The notes: generated from the letters alone by a model not told the origin. 64,000 nucleotides of DNA from Tritrichomonas musculus (GCA_039105265.1 JAPFFF010000062.1:620001-684000); one strand, 5' to 3'. Positions 21,842 through 32,106 are shown, numbered from the stretch's first letter. Program-made: numbers and translations.

Positions 21842-21880
21842 GTTAGGTCTGAGCTGCCTTTTAGGAGGCGCAGCCTAACG
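21842..21880. other. GC-rich hairpin
   Basis: A 39-base stretch beginning GTTAGGTCTGAGCTGCC and ending GGCGCAGCCTAAC can fold into a stem of about 16 pairs with a small loop. It is an island of high GC in a very AT-rich, gene-poor region. It may be an RNA structure or the end of an old element. I cannot assign it. Confidence 0.5.
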
Positions 21881-21927
21881 TATACTACAGGGATAAATTA
21901 TTAGTATTTAATTAGGGAATTCATATC

Positions 21928-22060
21928 AAATGAAAAGTTGACAAATATTTTGGGCCCTTAAAACACATGAAAAATAATGTTTCTGAGCTCAAAATGAAAA
22001 GCTAACAAATGTTTCAAACCCTTTAAAACACTTAATAACACATGTTGTTGAGTTAATTGG
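21928..22060. repeat. Diverged direct repeat, ~65 bp, two copies
   Basis: Two neighbouring blocks share the order AAATGAAAAG, then ACAAAT, then CC(C)TTTAAAACAC, and then AC(A/G)CATG. They are clearly related but mutated. It is probably an old local duplication. Confidence 0.55.
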
Positions 22061-22270
22061 AAGTCGTTTTGTAGCTCCAGAAGCTGTTAAGAATGGGCTT
22101 AGTGGCTTCAGGCATACAGCCCTTCTTATCACTACTACTATAATGACTTTGGTTTATTTCTGGGCTTACATTTTCTTCTGGATCTATCAACATGATCAAA
22201 AGGTTTTTGACACATTTTTCTGTGCTAAATGTATTGAAACCAAAATTTTCTTTAATAAGAGTAATATGTA
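22050..22270 (+). pseudogene. Membrane-protein gene remnant
   Basis: In one plus-strand frame the sequence reads ELIGSRFVAPEAVKNGLSGF followed by a strongly hydrophobic helix (TALLITTTIMTLVYFWAYIFFW) and a charged YQHDQK. Base composition and residue choice are protein-like, unlike the flanks. There is no start, and it ends at a TAG near 22267. A further hydrophobic, stop-containing stretch near 22630-22860 (FGNIGFAIADYCLSIIIYVL) may belong to the same dead gene. I do not recognise the family. Confidence 0.4.
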
Positions 22271-23640
22271 GTAATTTCTGAGATATAAAACTTTCTTTTT
22301 TTTAAAAAAAAAAAAATCGCTGAGACTTCTGATTTTTAAAATTTTGGATGTCCACAAACAGAAAATGCTTCTCGAGCCTATGCTTTTCATTAAATACGGA
22401 TGATATGGATTTTGGCTCATCCCGTGGTCTGAACAAAATTTTTTAATTGCAGATCCTATATCCTGTATTAAACTATTTTCTTAAGAGAACTTTATTTGTC
22501 TAGATGAACATTTTCCATATATCCCCCAAAACAAATATGAAATAATGAATATAAACGTTATTTTGACCAATTCACAATAATAATAATAATAAAAAGTATA
22601 TCATATACGCTATAGCATATCATATTCGGTAATATAGGCTTTGCAATAGCGGACTATTGTCTTTCCATTATTATCTATGTTCTTTAAACATGCTTCTCAA
22701 TCCAAAACCAACTGTTTATTATCCTTTACCAATTTTATAACCCTATTTCACGGTTGAATAAACAAAAGCCATTTGTTGTTGGAGTTGAAGCTGCCTCCTC
22801 ATATTTATAACATTCTTTTCGAAGAAAAGGATGCTATTTATTTGGATTGAATGGAGTCCTTGCAAATACTTTTAAAAATATGAAATAGAATTATTAAAAT
22901 TGAATAAACTACAATATCTTTTTAAATACTTTACGTTTTTTATTAAGGGTATAGTTCGTTTTCAATATCTCGTCATAAACACCTTTTAGAAAAGTTATAT
23001 GAATATATTTGTAATTGTTATATGCCACATATCTTATTAAAACAATAAAAAAATGGACTTCATAGACAAGATGATCTTAAAATATCTCTTTTTTCCAAAT
23101 CTTAATTTTTGAATGCCACTGAGGAATAACTTTAGAAATGAGCTATTATAAACGATTTAACTATTATTTTTTTAACCTTTTTTATTTGAATACGAGATAT
23201 GATTATTTTTGTAAAACTTTTTTTTGTCTATTTTTTTTTTTTAAAAAAAAAAACATGAATATTAGATATTTTTTAAAACGTATACATAGTTTTTTATTCT
23301 ATACCTTAAATTATTTATATTTTCATTTTGGTCCCAAAAACTTTCAAATTGAAGGACTACATATATTTTGAAATTTGGGATTTTTGGCTTATTTTTGTAA
23401 ATTTCAAGGCCCAGGAATCGGGTATTAGAAAAAGCAAACTTTTTTGTTGGTGATATGATGGAACTTTTTGAATACTAATGACCGTTAAGATCATCGATTT
23501 TTTTGAGAGCATTATGATCGTCCTTCACGAAGTTTTTGAGGTCAATTAAAAAAACGTTTTAAAGGTCAAATTGTTATCGTTTTTCTTTATTAAAAAGGCG
23601 GTTTTTTTTCATTATTTTTTTTTTACATGGTGGTCATTTG
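22271..23640. other. Gene-poor AT-rich stretch
   Basis: It holds no intact gene. Part of it (22630-22860) may be the second piece of the membrane-protein remnant. Otherwise I see only low-complexity DNA with T-runs. Confidence 0.45.
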
Positions 23641-23647
23641 TATAGGG

Positions 23648-24058
23648 CTTTTCCCACCGCAGTTGGTTTGATTCCAGCCTTCTACATCTTTAGTGGAAGC
23701 TAGACAGGGCGGTGGCTGCAAAAAATTCCATCTTATTCCACCATTATTGCAATCGATGTTCCAATGGTCTTTTGAATGGACTTTTCCCACCGCAGTTGGT
23801 TTGATTCCAGCCTTCTACATCTTTAGTGGAAGCTAGACAGGGCGGTGGCTGCAAAAAATTCCATCTTATTCCACCATTATTGCAATCGATGTTCCAATGG
23901 TCTTTTGAATGGACTTTTCCCACCGCAGTTGGTTTGATTCCAGCCTTCTACATCTTTAGTGGAAGCTAGACAGGGCGGTGGCTGCAAAAAATTCCATCTT
24001 ATTCCACTATTATTGCAATCGATGTTCCAATGGTCTTTTGAATGGACTTTTCCCACCG
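23648..24058. repeat. 133-bp minisatellite, three copies plus a partial fourth
   Basis: Copies start at 23648, 23781, 23914 and (partial) 24047, an exact 133-base period. Each begins CTTTTCCCACCGCAGTTGG and carries ATTCCAGCCTTCTACATC and GGGCGGTGGCTGC. The copies are nearly identical, so the amplification is recent. The unit is much richer in G and C than its surroundings. Since 133 is not a multiple of three, it does not encode a protein repeat. Confidence 0.93.
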
Positions 24059-24302
24059 AAGTACGATACAGGGTCAATATTGACCTTAACCGTTGGGGGC
24101 AAAAGAGATTGGGGGCAAAAAATATCTCCCAAAAAAATATAAATTGAGATCAAGTTGTCAAAAAAAATAATTTATTTATTGTTTATAAAGAATGCATAAT
24201 GAATATTAATCATAATTATATGAGTAAAACTTTTCAAGATTGTGTATTTGCTGAGATATTGAAAAACGAACTACACCCTTCATAATAAAAAAGTGACAGA
24301 AT

Positions 24303-24643
24303 AAGTATTCATATCACTTTCAAGTATTTTGATCCCATCCAGCGTGACAAATATCTGTGAATATGCCTTCTCTCTGTGCATCAGGCTTGAAAAAGTGGAA
24401 TTCAGAGATAATTCAAAAAAGACTTCTATTTCAAAATTCGCTTTTGGTTCAACAGGAATCAGGAGCATATCAATTCACCAAAATGTTTGTCAGATCGACC
24501 CATTTGCATTCTCAGACTGCAAGAATCTTAAATTGTTTGAAATCCCAGAAAATTCAAAGCTGAATTCATTCGATATTGACATTTTCAAAGGTTCAACAAA
24601 CGTAATAATTACTTTCCCTGTGAATTGGGATAAACTAAACTAA
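24303..24643 (+). pseudogene. BspA-like leucine-rich-repeat fragment
   Basis: The plus strand encodes about 105 residues of BspA-like (LRR_5) repeats: ILIPSSVTNICEYAFSLCIRLEKVEF, ISKFAFGSTGIRSISIH and IDPFAFSDCKNLKLFEIP, ending FPVNWDKLN and TAA at 24643. No signal peptide, start or earlier repeats are present, and a stop lies just upstream in frame. BspA-like proteins in trichomonads are surface or secreted proteins with many such repeats. This piece is a 5'-truncated C-terminal end. Confidence 0.75.
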
Positions 24644-24847
24644 AAAGTAAAACATTTTTATTTTTAAACACAAATATTTATTTAAAATCATAAAAATAAT
24701 GATTATCATTTGGCACGATAGAAAAGAACTTTTCATGTTATAGATTATGGAGTTATTGCTTTCTTGATATTATGATGTAGAAGAACAAAACAATTACAAA
24801 TGTCACTTATTACAAATAGAATTGCTTAAACAATTTCAGATAGATAG

Positions 24848-25192
24848 AATGTGTTCCACCATCAATATTGCACTGTAAAGAAGATGAAATGATTGGATGT
24901 TTGTTATGTAATGATAACAATGAGCATAAATGTATCATCTGCGATTCATCTAAAAGATTTGCATTAGATTCATCCAAATGCAAAATAGATGGATATAAAA
25001 TAAATAAAGATGAAATTTGCATACTACTAACAGAATACTTTTGCTTATCAAATGTTTCATAGATTGGATGTCTAAAATGCTCCATTTGTGATACATCACT
25101 TAATTTCAGTCTAAATCATAATAATTATGGATCATGTATATGTGAAAATAGGCACAACCTAAGAATTGATCAATTCTTAAAAAAGTTGTGAA
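24848..25192 (+). pseudogene. Cysteine-rich surface-protein remnant
   Basis: The plus strand reads ECVPPSILHCKEDEMIGCLLC, HKCIICDSSKRF, SSKCKIDGYKI, a TAG near 25060, then GCLKCSICDTSLNFSLN and GSCICENRHNL, and ends at a TGA near 25190. The spaced CxxC pairs are like the Cys-rich (furin/EGF-like) repeats of protist surface proteins. There is no start, no signal peptide and no membrane helix. It is a short internal remnant. Confidence 0.5.
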
Positions 25193-25194
25193 TT

Positions 25195-25417
25195 TTTTAC
25201 ATTTGCATTTAATTAAATAATTTTGTAGCTTGTTCTGCTATTTGCTTTATTCAAATATTGGGCAGAAATTAAATGCAAACGTAAAAAAAAAGTTTTGAAT
25301 TTGTTGTTATTTAAATTACAGATTAAAATATAGTTTGTTTATAAAATAATTTTGTAGCTTGTTTTGTTATATGCCTTACAAAAATAACCTAGAAATAAAA
25401 CACAAAATTTTGACCTT
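25195..25417. repeat. Diverged tandem repeat upstream of the kinase-Sel1 gene
   Basis: The phrase AATAATTTTGTAGCTTGTT(C/T)TG(C/T)TAT occurs at about 25218 and 25346, some 128 bases apart, followed by similar ...AGAAAT(T)AAA...CA(A)A stretches. It is an old duplication in the spacer. Confidence 0.55.
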
Positions 25418-25550
25418 CATTTCACCTTTATGAAAATAAAATTCTCATTGTGGAAATTTTTTTATTCAAAAAAATTGAATGTAAATTGAATTTTGATTTG
25501 AATAAAAATTTTCCATATTGAGAATTTAATTTTCATAAAGGCGAAATAAG
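25418..25550. repeat. ~50-bp inverted repeat (hairpin) just before the kinase-Sel1 gene
   Basis: The left arm at about 25420-25470 (TTCACCTTTATGAAAATAAA...) is matched by the right arm at about 25497-25547 (...TTTTCATAAAGGCGAA) with only a few mismatches. A ~25-base AT-rich loop separates them. The structure ends about 11-14 bases before the ATG at 25561, so it covers the expected promoter. It could be a miniature inverted-repeat element or a regulatory hairpin. Confidence 0.8.
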
Positions 25551-25560
25551 TATTTTGTTC

Positions 25561-28500
25561 ATGAACACAAAACACAATTCAATCACTCTCTTTGAAAAAG
25601 CATATGAAAAATTTGATCTTGTACAACACCCGAGCATATGCTCTTCTCTGTTACAGAAAAAAATTACAGATAAATTTATCATAATTAATTTTCAAAAAAA
25701 TGATATATATGGCTATACATTTCTCATTTGTTTCGATCTCACACTAGTTATTACAAACAAATCAACATTTCCGGTAATCCAACAACTCTTCAAAGATAAT
25801 AAAATCTCTTTGATATATTATATTCCAAACAATTCTTATGAAATAATTCGGGAACAAATTAGCGATTCTATTCAATTAAAAGAAATATTTATTAAAAAAG
25901 AACAAATTTTATCATTCTTACAAAATGCACGAATAATGCATAATAACTCAAAAAATATAACCAAATATGAATATGAGACGATTGCAGCTCATTTATTACA
26001 GAAATGCTACATTAAATCAAGAATTGATCGAGTTGAGAATATTGATGAACTATCTCAACCTCCCGCCAAAATACCAAACATTACAATGAATGATTTTATC
26101 GATATATGCATGTTAGGAAGCGGCTCATGTGGATATGTATATTTAATGTACAATCATAAAGAAGAAAAGCTATATGCAATTAAAAAGCAAAATGAAAATG
26201 ACCTAGAAAGTGAGAAGTTACAAAGACGAGAAATTTCTAATTATGAACTTTTTTGTCATCCTTTTTTGCCTCGATTTTATGGAACACCAGACAATAAATG
26301 CGTCGTTATTGACTTTATTGAAGGATGTACACTTAAAAACATTGGTCAACAGCATCTTGATTTCTATGAAAAAAACATTATCATAATGGAAATATTGCTG
26401 ACATTTCAATACTTCCATTCGAAAAAATACATTTACCGAGATTTGAAACCAAATAATGTCATCATTGATCAGAACAAAAATGCAGTTATCATTGATTTTG
26501 ATCGAATTATTTTCGATACAGAAAACAAAGGAGAAGACACTACAGCCAATTTTGGAGGTAATTACATTGCCCCAGAAGTTGTATTAAAAGAACAATTTTC
26601 AACTAAAGCAGACATTTACTCAATTGGCCAACTTATTTATTACATCTTTAAAGAAGAAGAACCTAAATCAAGTCATCCAAATCTATTTGAACCAGAACTT
26701 TCTGAAATATCAGAAATCATTGAAGATTGCACAAAGGAAGAACCTAGCAAACGACCAGAAATATCAGAACTGATTATCAAAATGATGAAATATTTTTTAA
26801 AGAACATTAAAGAATATGAAAGCAACCATTTTTTGATGGAAAAATATTTGAGAATCATAGAAAAATGCAATATCTCAGAGCAAGTAAAAAAAGAATTAGA
26901 CAATGTTTATTCAATGATTTCAAATATATACAGCATTTTTAATAATTTCCAGCAATCTTTTAATAAGCATGAGATTAAAGTTAAAAATCAATATTTACAA
27001 GAAATTCTTTATAAATTCAACTTTTATTACTATGATGATAGCAATGAACAAGAAGAAAATTATCCAGAATTCCAAAAAGAATCAAGCATTATTGTAATTG
27101 ATGAATGTGAAGTATATAAGAGTAAATATTCAATTATTTGCTTAAATTATAAGTTGATGATCATCAAAGAAAATATCAAATCAGAAACACATTTTATTAA
27201 TGATTTCATTTCAAAGCATAATAAATCAGAAATTTTCTATTTAAAAGATGGAAATCAAGAATTTCTCGATGAAATATCTACTTTTTCAAAACATTTTCAA
27301 ATTGATAATAATGAATTTAGATCATTATTTAACCTGATTATCAGATGCATAATTTCATTTCTGCTTAAGAAAAGTTATAATGATAGAGAAACAAAACATT
27401 ATGAAGAAGACGATAAAATAATCATCAATAATGACATTCCAGACGAAAGTTTCATAATAATCAGAGAAGATGCATTTGAACAAATGAAAGAAACTTCATT
27501 GATATATTATATTCCGCTAGAAGAAATAATGATAATGAAAAGAGCATATGAATCAGAAGAAGATAAGGAAAGAGAAAAATATAATATAATAAATATTCCT
27601 CTCATGAATAGATATTACGGATATATTGAAAGAGAAGAATATAAAAAATATTATTTATTTGAATATATTAAGGGAGAAACATTAGATAAATATGACAAAA
27701 ACAAATTAACATATAACGAAAAATGCAACATTATTTTGAAAATAATTTTAGCTATTCGATATTTTAAATCCAAAGGAATAGTATATGAATATTTGTTTCC
27801 AAACAACATAATTATTGACAAAGATAAAGAACCGATTTTAAAACATTATGAAATAACGACAAAACATTTTAATTATGAAAGTTTAACACTATCAAATGAA
27901 ACTAAACATGAAAACATAATCCAACCTGACTTTTATTATTTAGGTTATCTTATTTATTACTTAATGCATAATGAACAAGATTCTATGAACAATTTCAAAA
28001 ATCATTCAATCATTAACAAATGCATTGCTCTAAATTTTAAAGAACGACCAACAAGCAATGAACTAATTAAAATATTTCATCAAGAAAATTCTTCACAAAT
28101 TTGTAATAAAGAAATTTTTGAATCTAATTTATTTTTAAATGATGAAATAATATCAGAAGAAGGCGAAAAAAATAAATTAATATGTTCCCTTGGTTTTATT
28201 TCTGCTCAAGAAATATTTCAACCTCGAAATATTTCCAAAGCTATTCATTATTATTCTCTTGCAGCTAATCAAAATTATTCAAAAGCACAACTAAATCTAG
28301 GAAATATTTATTTAAATGGAGATGTGATTTCACGTGATATTGATAAAGCTATTCATTATTATTCTCTTGCAGCCAATCAAAATAACTCAAGTGCACAATT
28401 TAATCTTGGAGTTATTTATTCCAACGGAGATGGAGTTTCACGTGATATTGATAAAACTATTCATTATTATTCTCTCGCAGCCAATCAAAATCACTCAAAA

Positions 28501-30543
28501 GCACAATTTAATCTTGGAGTTATTTATTCCAACGGAGATGGAGTTTCACGTGATATTGATAAAGCTATTCATTATTATTCTCTCGCAGCCAATCAAAATC
28601 ACTCAGATGCACAATTTAATCTTGGAGTTATTTATGACGAAGGAGATGGAGTTTCACGTGATATTGATAAAGCTATTCATTATTATTCTCTCGCAGCCAA
28701 TCAAAATCACTCAGATGCACAATTTAATCTTGGAGTTATTTATGACAAAGGAGATGGAGTTTCACGTGATATTGATAAAGCTATTCATTATTATTCTCTC
28801 GCAGCCAATCAAAATGACTCACATGCACAATTTAATCTTGGAGTTATTTATTCCAACGGAGATGGAGTTTCACGTGATATTGATAAAGCTATTCATTATT
28901 ATTCTCTCGCAGCCAATCAAAATCACTCACATGCACAATTTAATCTTGGAGTTATTTATTCCAACGGAGATGGAGTTTCACGTGATATTGATAAAGCTAT
29001 TCATTATTATTCTCTCGCAGCCAATCAAAATCACTCAGATGCACAATTTAATCTTGGAGTTATTTATTCCAACGGAGATGGAGTTTCACGTGATATTGAT
29101 AAAGCTATTCATTATTATTCTCTCGCAGCCAATCAAAATCACTCACATGCACAATTAAATCTTGGAGTTATTTATGACGAAGGAGATGGAGTTTCACGTG
29201 ATATTGATAAAGCTATTCATTATTATTCTCTCGCAGCCAATCAAAATCACTCAGATGCACAATTTAATCTTGGAGTTATTTATGACAAAGGAGATGGAGT
29301 TTCACGTGATATTGATAAAGCTATTCATTATTATTCTCTCGCAGCCAATCAAAATCACTCACATGCACAATTAAATCTTGGAGTTATTTATTACAAAGGA
29401 GATGGAGTTTCACGTGATATTGATAAAGCTATTCATTATTATTCTCTCGCAGCCAATCAAAATGACTCACATGCACAATTTTATCTTGGAGTTATTTATG
29501 ACGAAGGAGATGGAATTTCACGTGATATTGATAAAGCTATTCATTATTATTCTCTCGCAGCCAATCAAAATGACTCACATGCACAATTTAATCTTGGAGT
29601 TATTTATGACGAAGGAGATGGAGTTTCACGTGATATTGATAAAGCTATTCATTATTATTCTCTCGCAGCCAATCAAAATCACTCACATGCACAATTTAAT
29701 CTTGGAGTTATTTATTCCAACGGAGATGGAGTTTCACGTGATATTGATAAAGCTATTCATTATTTTTCTCTCGCAGCCAATCAAAATCACTCAGATGCAC
29801 AATTTAATCTTGGACTTTTTTATTACGAAGGAGATGGAGTTTCACGTGATATAAAAAAAGCTATTTATTATTATTCCCTTTCAGCTGAACAAAACCAGCC
29901 AGATGCGAATTTCTATCTGGGAAGCATTTACTATGAAGGACTGTATGTCACCTCTGACATTGACAAAGCGATTCATTACTTCAAGGAAGCTTCATGCTTC
30001 GATCACTCGCGTGCTAAAAACAACCTTGGAATCATTCGTAAAACAGGGAAGGGACTTCCTGAAAACATTTGTAATTCAGTTGAATATTTTGAAGAAGCGA
30101 TTCGTCAGAAGGGAGATGAAGTTGCGATGTTTAATTTGGCACATATTCACCTGTATGAAGAATTCCACAAATCAAATCTTGACAAAGCGATTGAGTTGCT
30201 GGTCAAGCCAGCAATCAACAAAATTGAGTTCTCATTTGACCTTTTGTGCTTAGCTGTGATCGAGAAATATGAAGCTTTGAATATTTCAGAGATTGAGAAA
30301 GATTTTGAAAAAATTGACAAAGAACGAGGCAGTAAATTAGCTAAACGTGTCTATGTCGAAATCAAATTCCAGTTAACTCATGATCCAGCTTATTATGAAA
30401 AAACATACAATAAATTGAAAGGCATCAATCTTGTCTATTATGGAAATAAAATTGAAAACCAAACAGAAAAGAAAAAAATAGAATACATTGATCCAAGACC
30501 AAAAACCAACAAACTTTTTTATGAAGGTCTTGGAGATATCTAG
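25561..30543 (+). CDS. Kinase-Sel1 giant protein (DFD-type kinase plus pseudokinase plus Sel1 repeats)
   Basis: The first ATG in frame is 25561, giving 1660 residues. After ~170 family-specific residues comes a kinase domain (~176-410): LGSGSCGYVY loop, K208 in YAIKKQ, YRDLKPNN with D294, APE at 337-339. The metal-binding DFG is replaced by DFD (312-314). A second, much weaker kinase-like domain (~630-860) reads VYEYLFPNN in place of HRDLKPxN and has no DFG; it must be a pseudokinase. Residues ~880-1560 are about 19 Sel1 repeats, of which 15 are nearly identical. The C-terminal end FYEGLGDI is shared with the minus-strand paralogue at 57865. Likely a cytosolic signalling scaffold; whether the first domain is active is open because of the DFD. 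The stop is TAG. Confidence 0.88.
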   Translation: MNTKHNSITLFEKAYEKFDLVQHPSICSSLLQKKITDKFIIINFQKNDIYGYTFLICFDLTLVITNKSTFPVIQQLFKDNKISLIYYIPNNSYEIIREQISDSIQLKEIFIKKEQILSFLQNARIMHNNSKNITKYEYETIAAHLLQKCYIKSRIDRVENIDELSQPPAKIPNITMNDFIDICMLGSGSCGYVYLMYNHKEEKLYAIKKQNENDLESEKLQRREISNYELFCHPFLPRFYGTPDNKCVVIDFIEGCTLKNIGQQHLDFYEKNIIIMEILLTFQYFHSKKYIYRDLKPNNVIIDQNKNAVIIDFDRIIFDTENKGEDTTANFGGNYIAPEVVLKEQFSTKADIYSIGQLIYYIFKEEEPKSSHPNLFEPELSEISEIIEDCTKEEPSKRPEISELIIKMMKYFLKNIKEYESNHFLMEKYLRIIEKCNISEQVKKELDNVYSMISNIYSIFNNFQQSFNKHEIKVKNQYLQEILYKFNFYYYDDSNEQEENYPEFQKESSIIVIDECEVYKSKYSIICLNYKLMIIKENIKSETHFINDFISKHNKSEIFYLKDGNQEFLDEISTFSKHFQIDNNEFRSLFNLIIRCIISFLLKKSYNDRETKHYEEDDKIIINNDIPDESFIIIREDAFEQMKETSLIYYIPLEEIMIMKRAYESEEDKEREKYNIINIPLMNRYYGYIEREEYKKYYLFEYIKGETLDKYDKNKLTYNEKCNIILKIILAIRYFKSKGIVYEYLFPNNIIIDKDKEPILKHYEITTKHFNYESLTLSNETKHENIIQPDFYYLGYLIYYLMHNEQDSMNNFKNHSIINKCIALNFKERPTSNELIKIFHQENSSQICNKEIFESNLFLNDEIISEEGEKNKLICSLGFISAQEIFQPRNISKAIHYYSLAANQNYSKAQLNLGNIYLNGDVISRDIDKAIHYYSLAANQNNSSAQFNLGVIYSNGDGVSRDIDKTIHYYSLAANQNHSKAQFNLGVIYSNGDGVSRDIDKAIHYYSLAANQNHSDAQFNLGVIYDEGDGVSRDIDKAIHYYSLAANQNHSDAQFNLGVIYDKGDGVSRDIDKAIHYYSLAANQNDSHAQFNLGVIYSNGDGVSRDIDKAIHYYSLAANQNHSHAQFNLGVIYSNGDGVSRDIDKAIHYYSLAANQNHSDAQFNLGVIYSNGDGVSRDIDKAIHYYSLAANQNHSHAQLNLGVIYDEGDGVSRDIDKAIHYYSLAANQNHSDAQFNLGVIYDKGDGVSRDIDKAIHYYSLAANQNHSHAQLNLGVIYYKGDGVSRDIDKAIHYYSLAANQNDSHAQFYLGVIYDEGDGISRDIDKAIHYYSLAANQNDSHAQFNLGVIYDEGDGVSRDIDKAIHYYSLAANQNHSHAQFNLGVIYSNGDGVSRDIDKAIHYFSLAANQNHSDAQFNLGLFYYEGDGVSRDIKKAIYYYSLSAEQNQPDANFYLGSIYYEGLYVTSDIDKAIHYFKEASCFDHSRAKNNLGIIRKTGKGLPENICNSVEYFEEAIRQKGDEVAMFNLAHIHLYEEFHKSNLDKAIELLVKPAINKIEFSFDLLCLAVIEKYEALNISEIEKDFEKIDKERGSKLAKRVYVEIKFQLTHDPAYYEKTYNKLKGINLVYYGNKIENQTEKKKIEYIDPRPKTNKLFYEGLGDI
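28232..29870 (+). repeat. Homogenised 108-bp Sel1 coding array, ~15 units
   Basis: Each unit encodes 36 residues of the form AIHYYSLAANQNxSxAQ plus a variable turn (SNGDG, DEGDG or DKGDG) and VSRDIDK. Units are nearly identical at DNA level, including silent sites, which implies recent unequal exchange or gene conversion. The array grades into diverged repeats at both ends. Confidence 0.95.
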
Positions 30544-30840
30544 CACTCTATAAAAGATGCATAATAAAATGCAAAGATGACCATTTTAAATAAGCAAAAA
30601 TTCTTCGAGTATTGCCATTTTTGAAACACAAGTAATCAAAACTTTGGATTGGCTTATTTTATCATTATTTTTAACCAAATCATTAGAAATGCAGCAGTTG
30701 TTTGTGCCTTTTCCATACTTCGTGCTATTTTAATAAATAATGTAACCTTCTTTCATTTTGAATCTCGTTGAATTATAAAAAAGTATTTATATCTATTTAT
30801 TTATAATATTTTTTTAATTTATTTAAATAAATTAAATTAA
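30544..30840. other. Spacer between the kinase-Sel1 gene and the inverted-repeat element
   Basis: AT-rich 3' flank of the kinase-Sel1 gene. No gene seen. Confidence 0.5.
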
Positions 30841-30915
30841 ACACTGTTAAGGTGAAGTGACCATCACAGCATTCAAAAAAGAAAACTTTTTGATAAATGT
30901 AATAAGAACTTTTTG
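30841..30915 (+). repeat. Left terminal inverted repeat
   Basis: Outer bases ACACTGTTAAGGTGAAGTG, then GACCATCAC and a TTCAAAAAAGAAAACTTTTTG segment. It pairs with 32107-32181. Confidence 0.9.
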
Positions 30916-31869
30916 TGAAATTAAATTTTAGATCTAAAATTATTTGGGAATATAATAATATCGAAATGAAACTATTATGGAATATAGCGACATAATTACA
31001 ATAATATTCTTGAAGTTACTGGTATTTTACTCTAATTTAAACTTGATATTCAAAATTGGTAATAATTAATATGGAAGTCTTCAAAAAGATATATTATCCA
31101 CAAAGCTAATTCCTCAAAAAGGTAATAAAATATACAGCAAGCACCACTAACACCATATTAAAACCAGATTAAATAATAATATGTAATGTATTGCCAAAAA
31201 AACAGTATAAAATAGGTTACTTTTATTAATGATAATAATATTGACACAAATGGCTACTCCCTGAATTACAAATCTAGCAGAAAATTTATAATTAAAATTA
31301 TTTCGAAAACCAAACTTTCATTTAATCAACCTAAGTCTCATTTTTTAAAAAAAATAAGCTCATAAAAGAAAAATTAGATTTTTAAACAGTTGACGTATTT
31401 TTTTAAAATGTATTGATTTAATATTAAATTATATTACTGAGAAACAGTTGAATAAATTTCTGTAAAAACAGTTAGTTCAAATAAATTTGTACAAGCAAGA
31501 TGAAAAAAATGATTAATTGAGATTTTAAAATACTACATTTAAATAATTCTGAAACCATGTTGCTATAAATTAAAAACTAAAAAAAAAAAACTATTCATAT
31601 TTATTAAAACTTTAGGATTTCACTAGCATTTTTTTTAATATCTTACAATATTGTAAGATATCCTACAATATTTAAATATTTGAATTTTTTCTTAATATTT
31701 TCAAAATTTGTTAAAGCTCTCACAATTTTAGTAAAATATTAATGATTCCAATATTTTTATTTTTAATCTATTAAAATATCAAATGTTCATAAAAATAATA
31801 TTCAATAAGTAATTTATTCATTTAAATTATGTTTTGTCTTTTCGTCTATGTGGTATAGTATAAATTTTA

Positions 31870-32046
31870 AAGTCTAAGTTAATCGCTATCGAGTATTTAG
31901 GAAATCGTTTGAAAGTCTAAGATAATCGCTATTGAGTATTTAGGAAATCGTTTGAAAGTCTAAGATAATCGCTATCGAGTATTTAGATAATCGTTTGAAA
32001 GTTTAAGATAATCGCTATCGAGTATTTAGATAATCGTTTTAAAGTC
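31870..32046. repeat. 43-bp tandem repeats inside the element, four copies
   Basis: GTCTAAG(A/T)TAATCGCTAT begins at 31872, 31915, 31958 and 32001 (a variant), exactly 43 bases apart, with a partial fifth at 32044. Units share GAGTATTTAG and ATCGTTT. Subterminal tandem repeats are often transposase-binding sites in DNA transposons. Confidence 0.93.
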
Positions 32047-32106
32047 TAAAAAATAAAAGGCGCCAAAATTAAATATCATTTATCAAAAAGTTCTTATTAC
32101 ATTTAT

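Noticed and set aside
23648-24058. CRISPR or protein-coding repeat
   Set aside because: Copies are contiguous with no spacers, and a 133-base period cannot keep a reading frame.
28334-29854. Long plus-strand reading frames in a second phase within the Sel1 array
   Set aside because: They exist only because the 108-base unit happens to lack stops in that phase. The other frame encodes well-formed Sel1 repeats that join a kinase, so the second frame is incidental.
31870-32046. CRISPR-like array
   Set aside because: The 43-base units are directly adjacent with no spacers and lie inside an inverted-repeat element of a eukaryotic genome.
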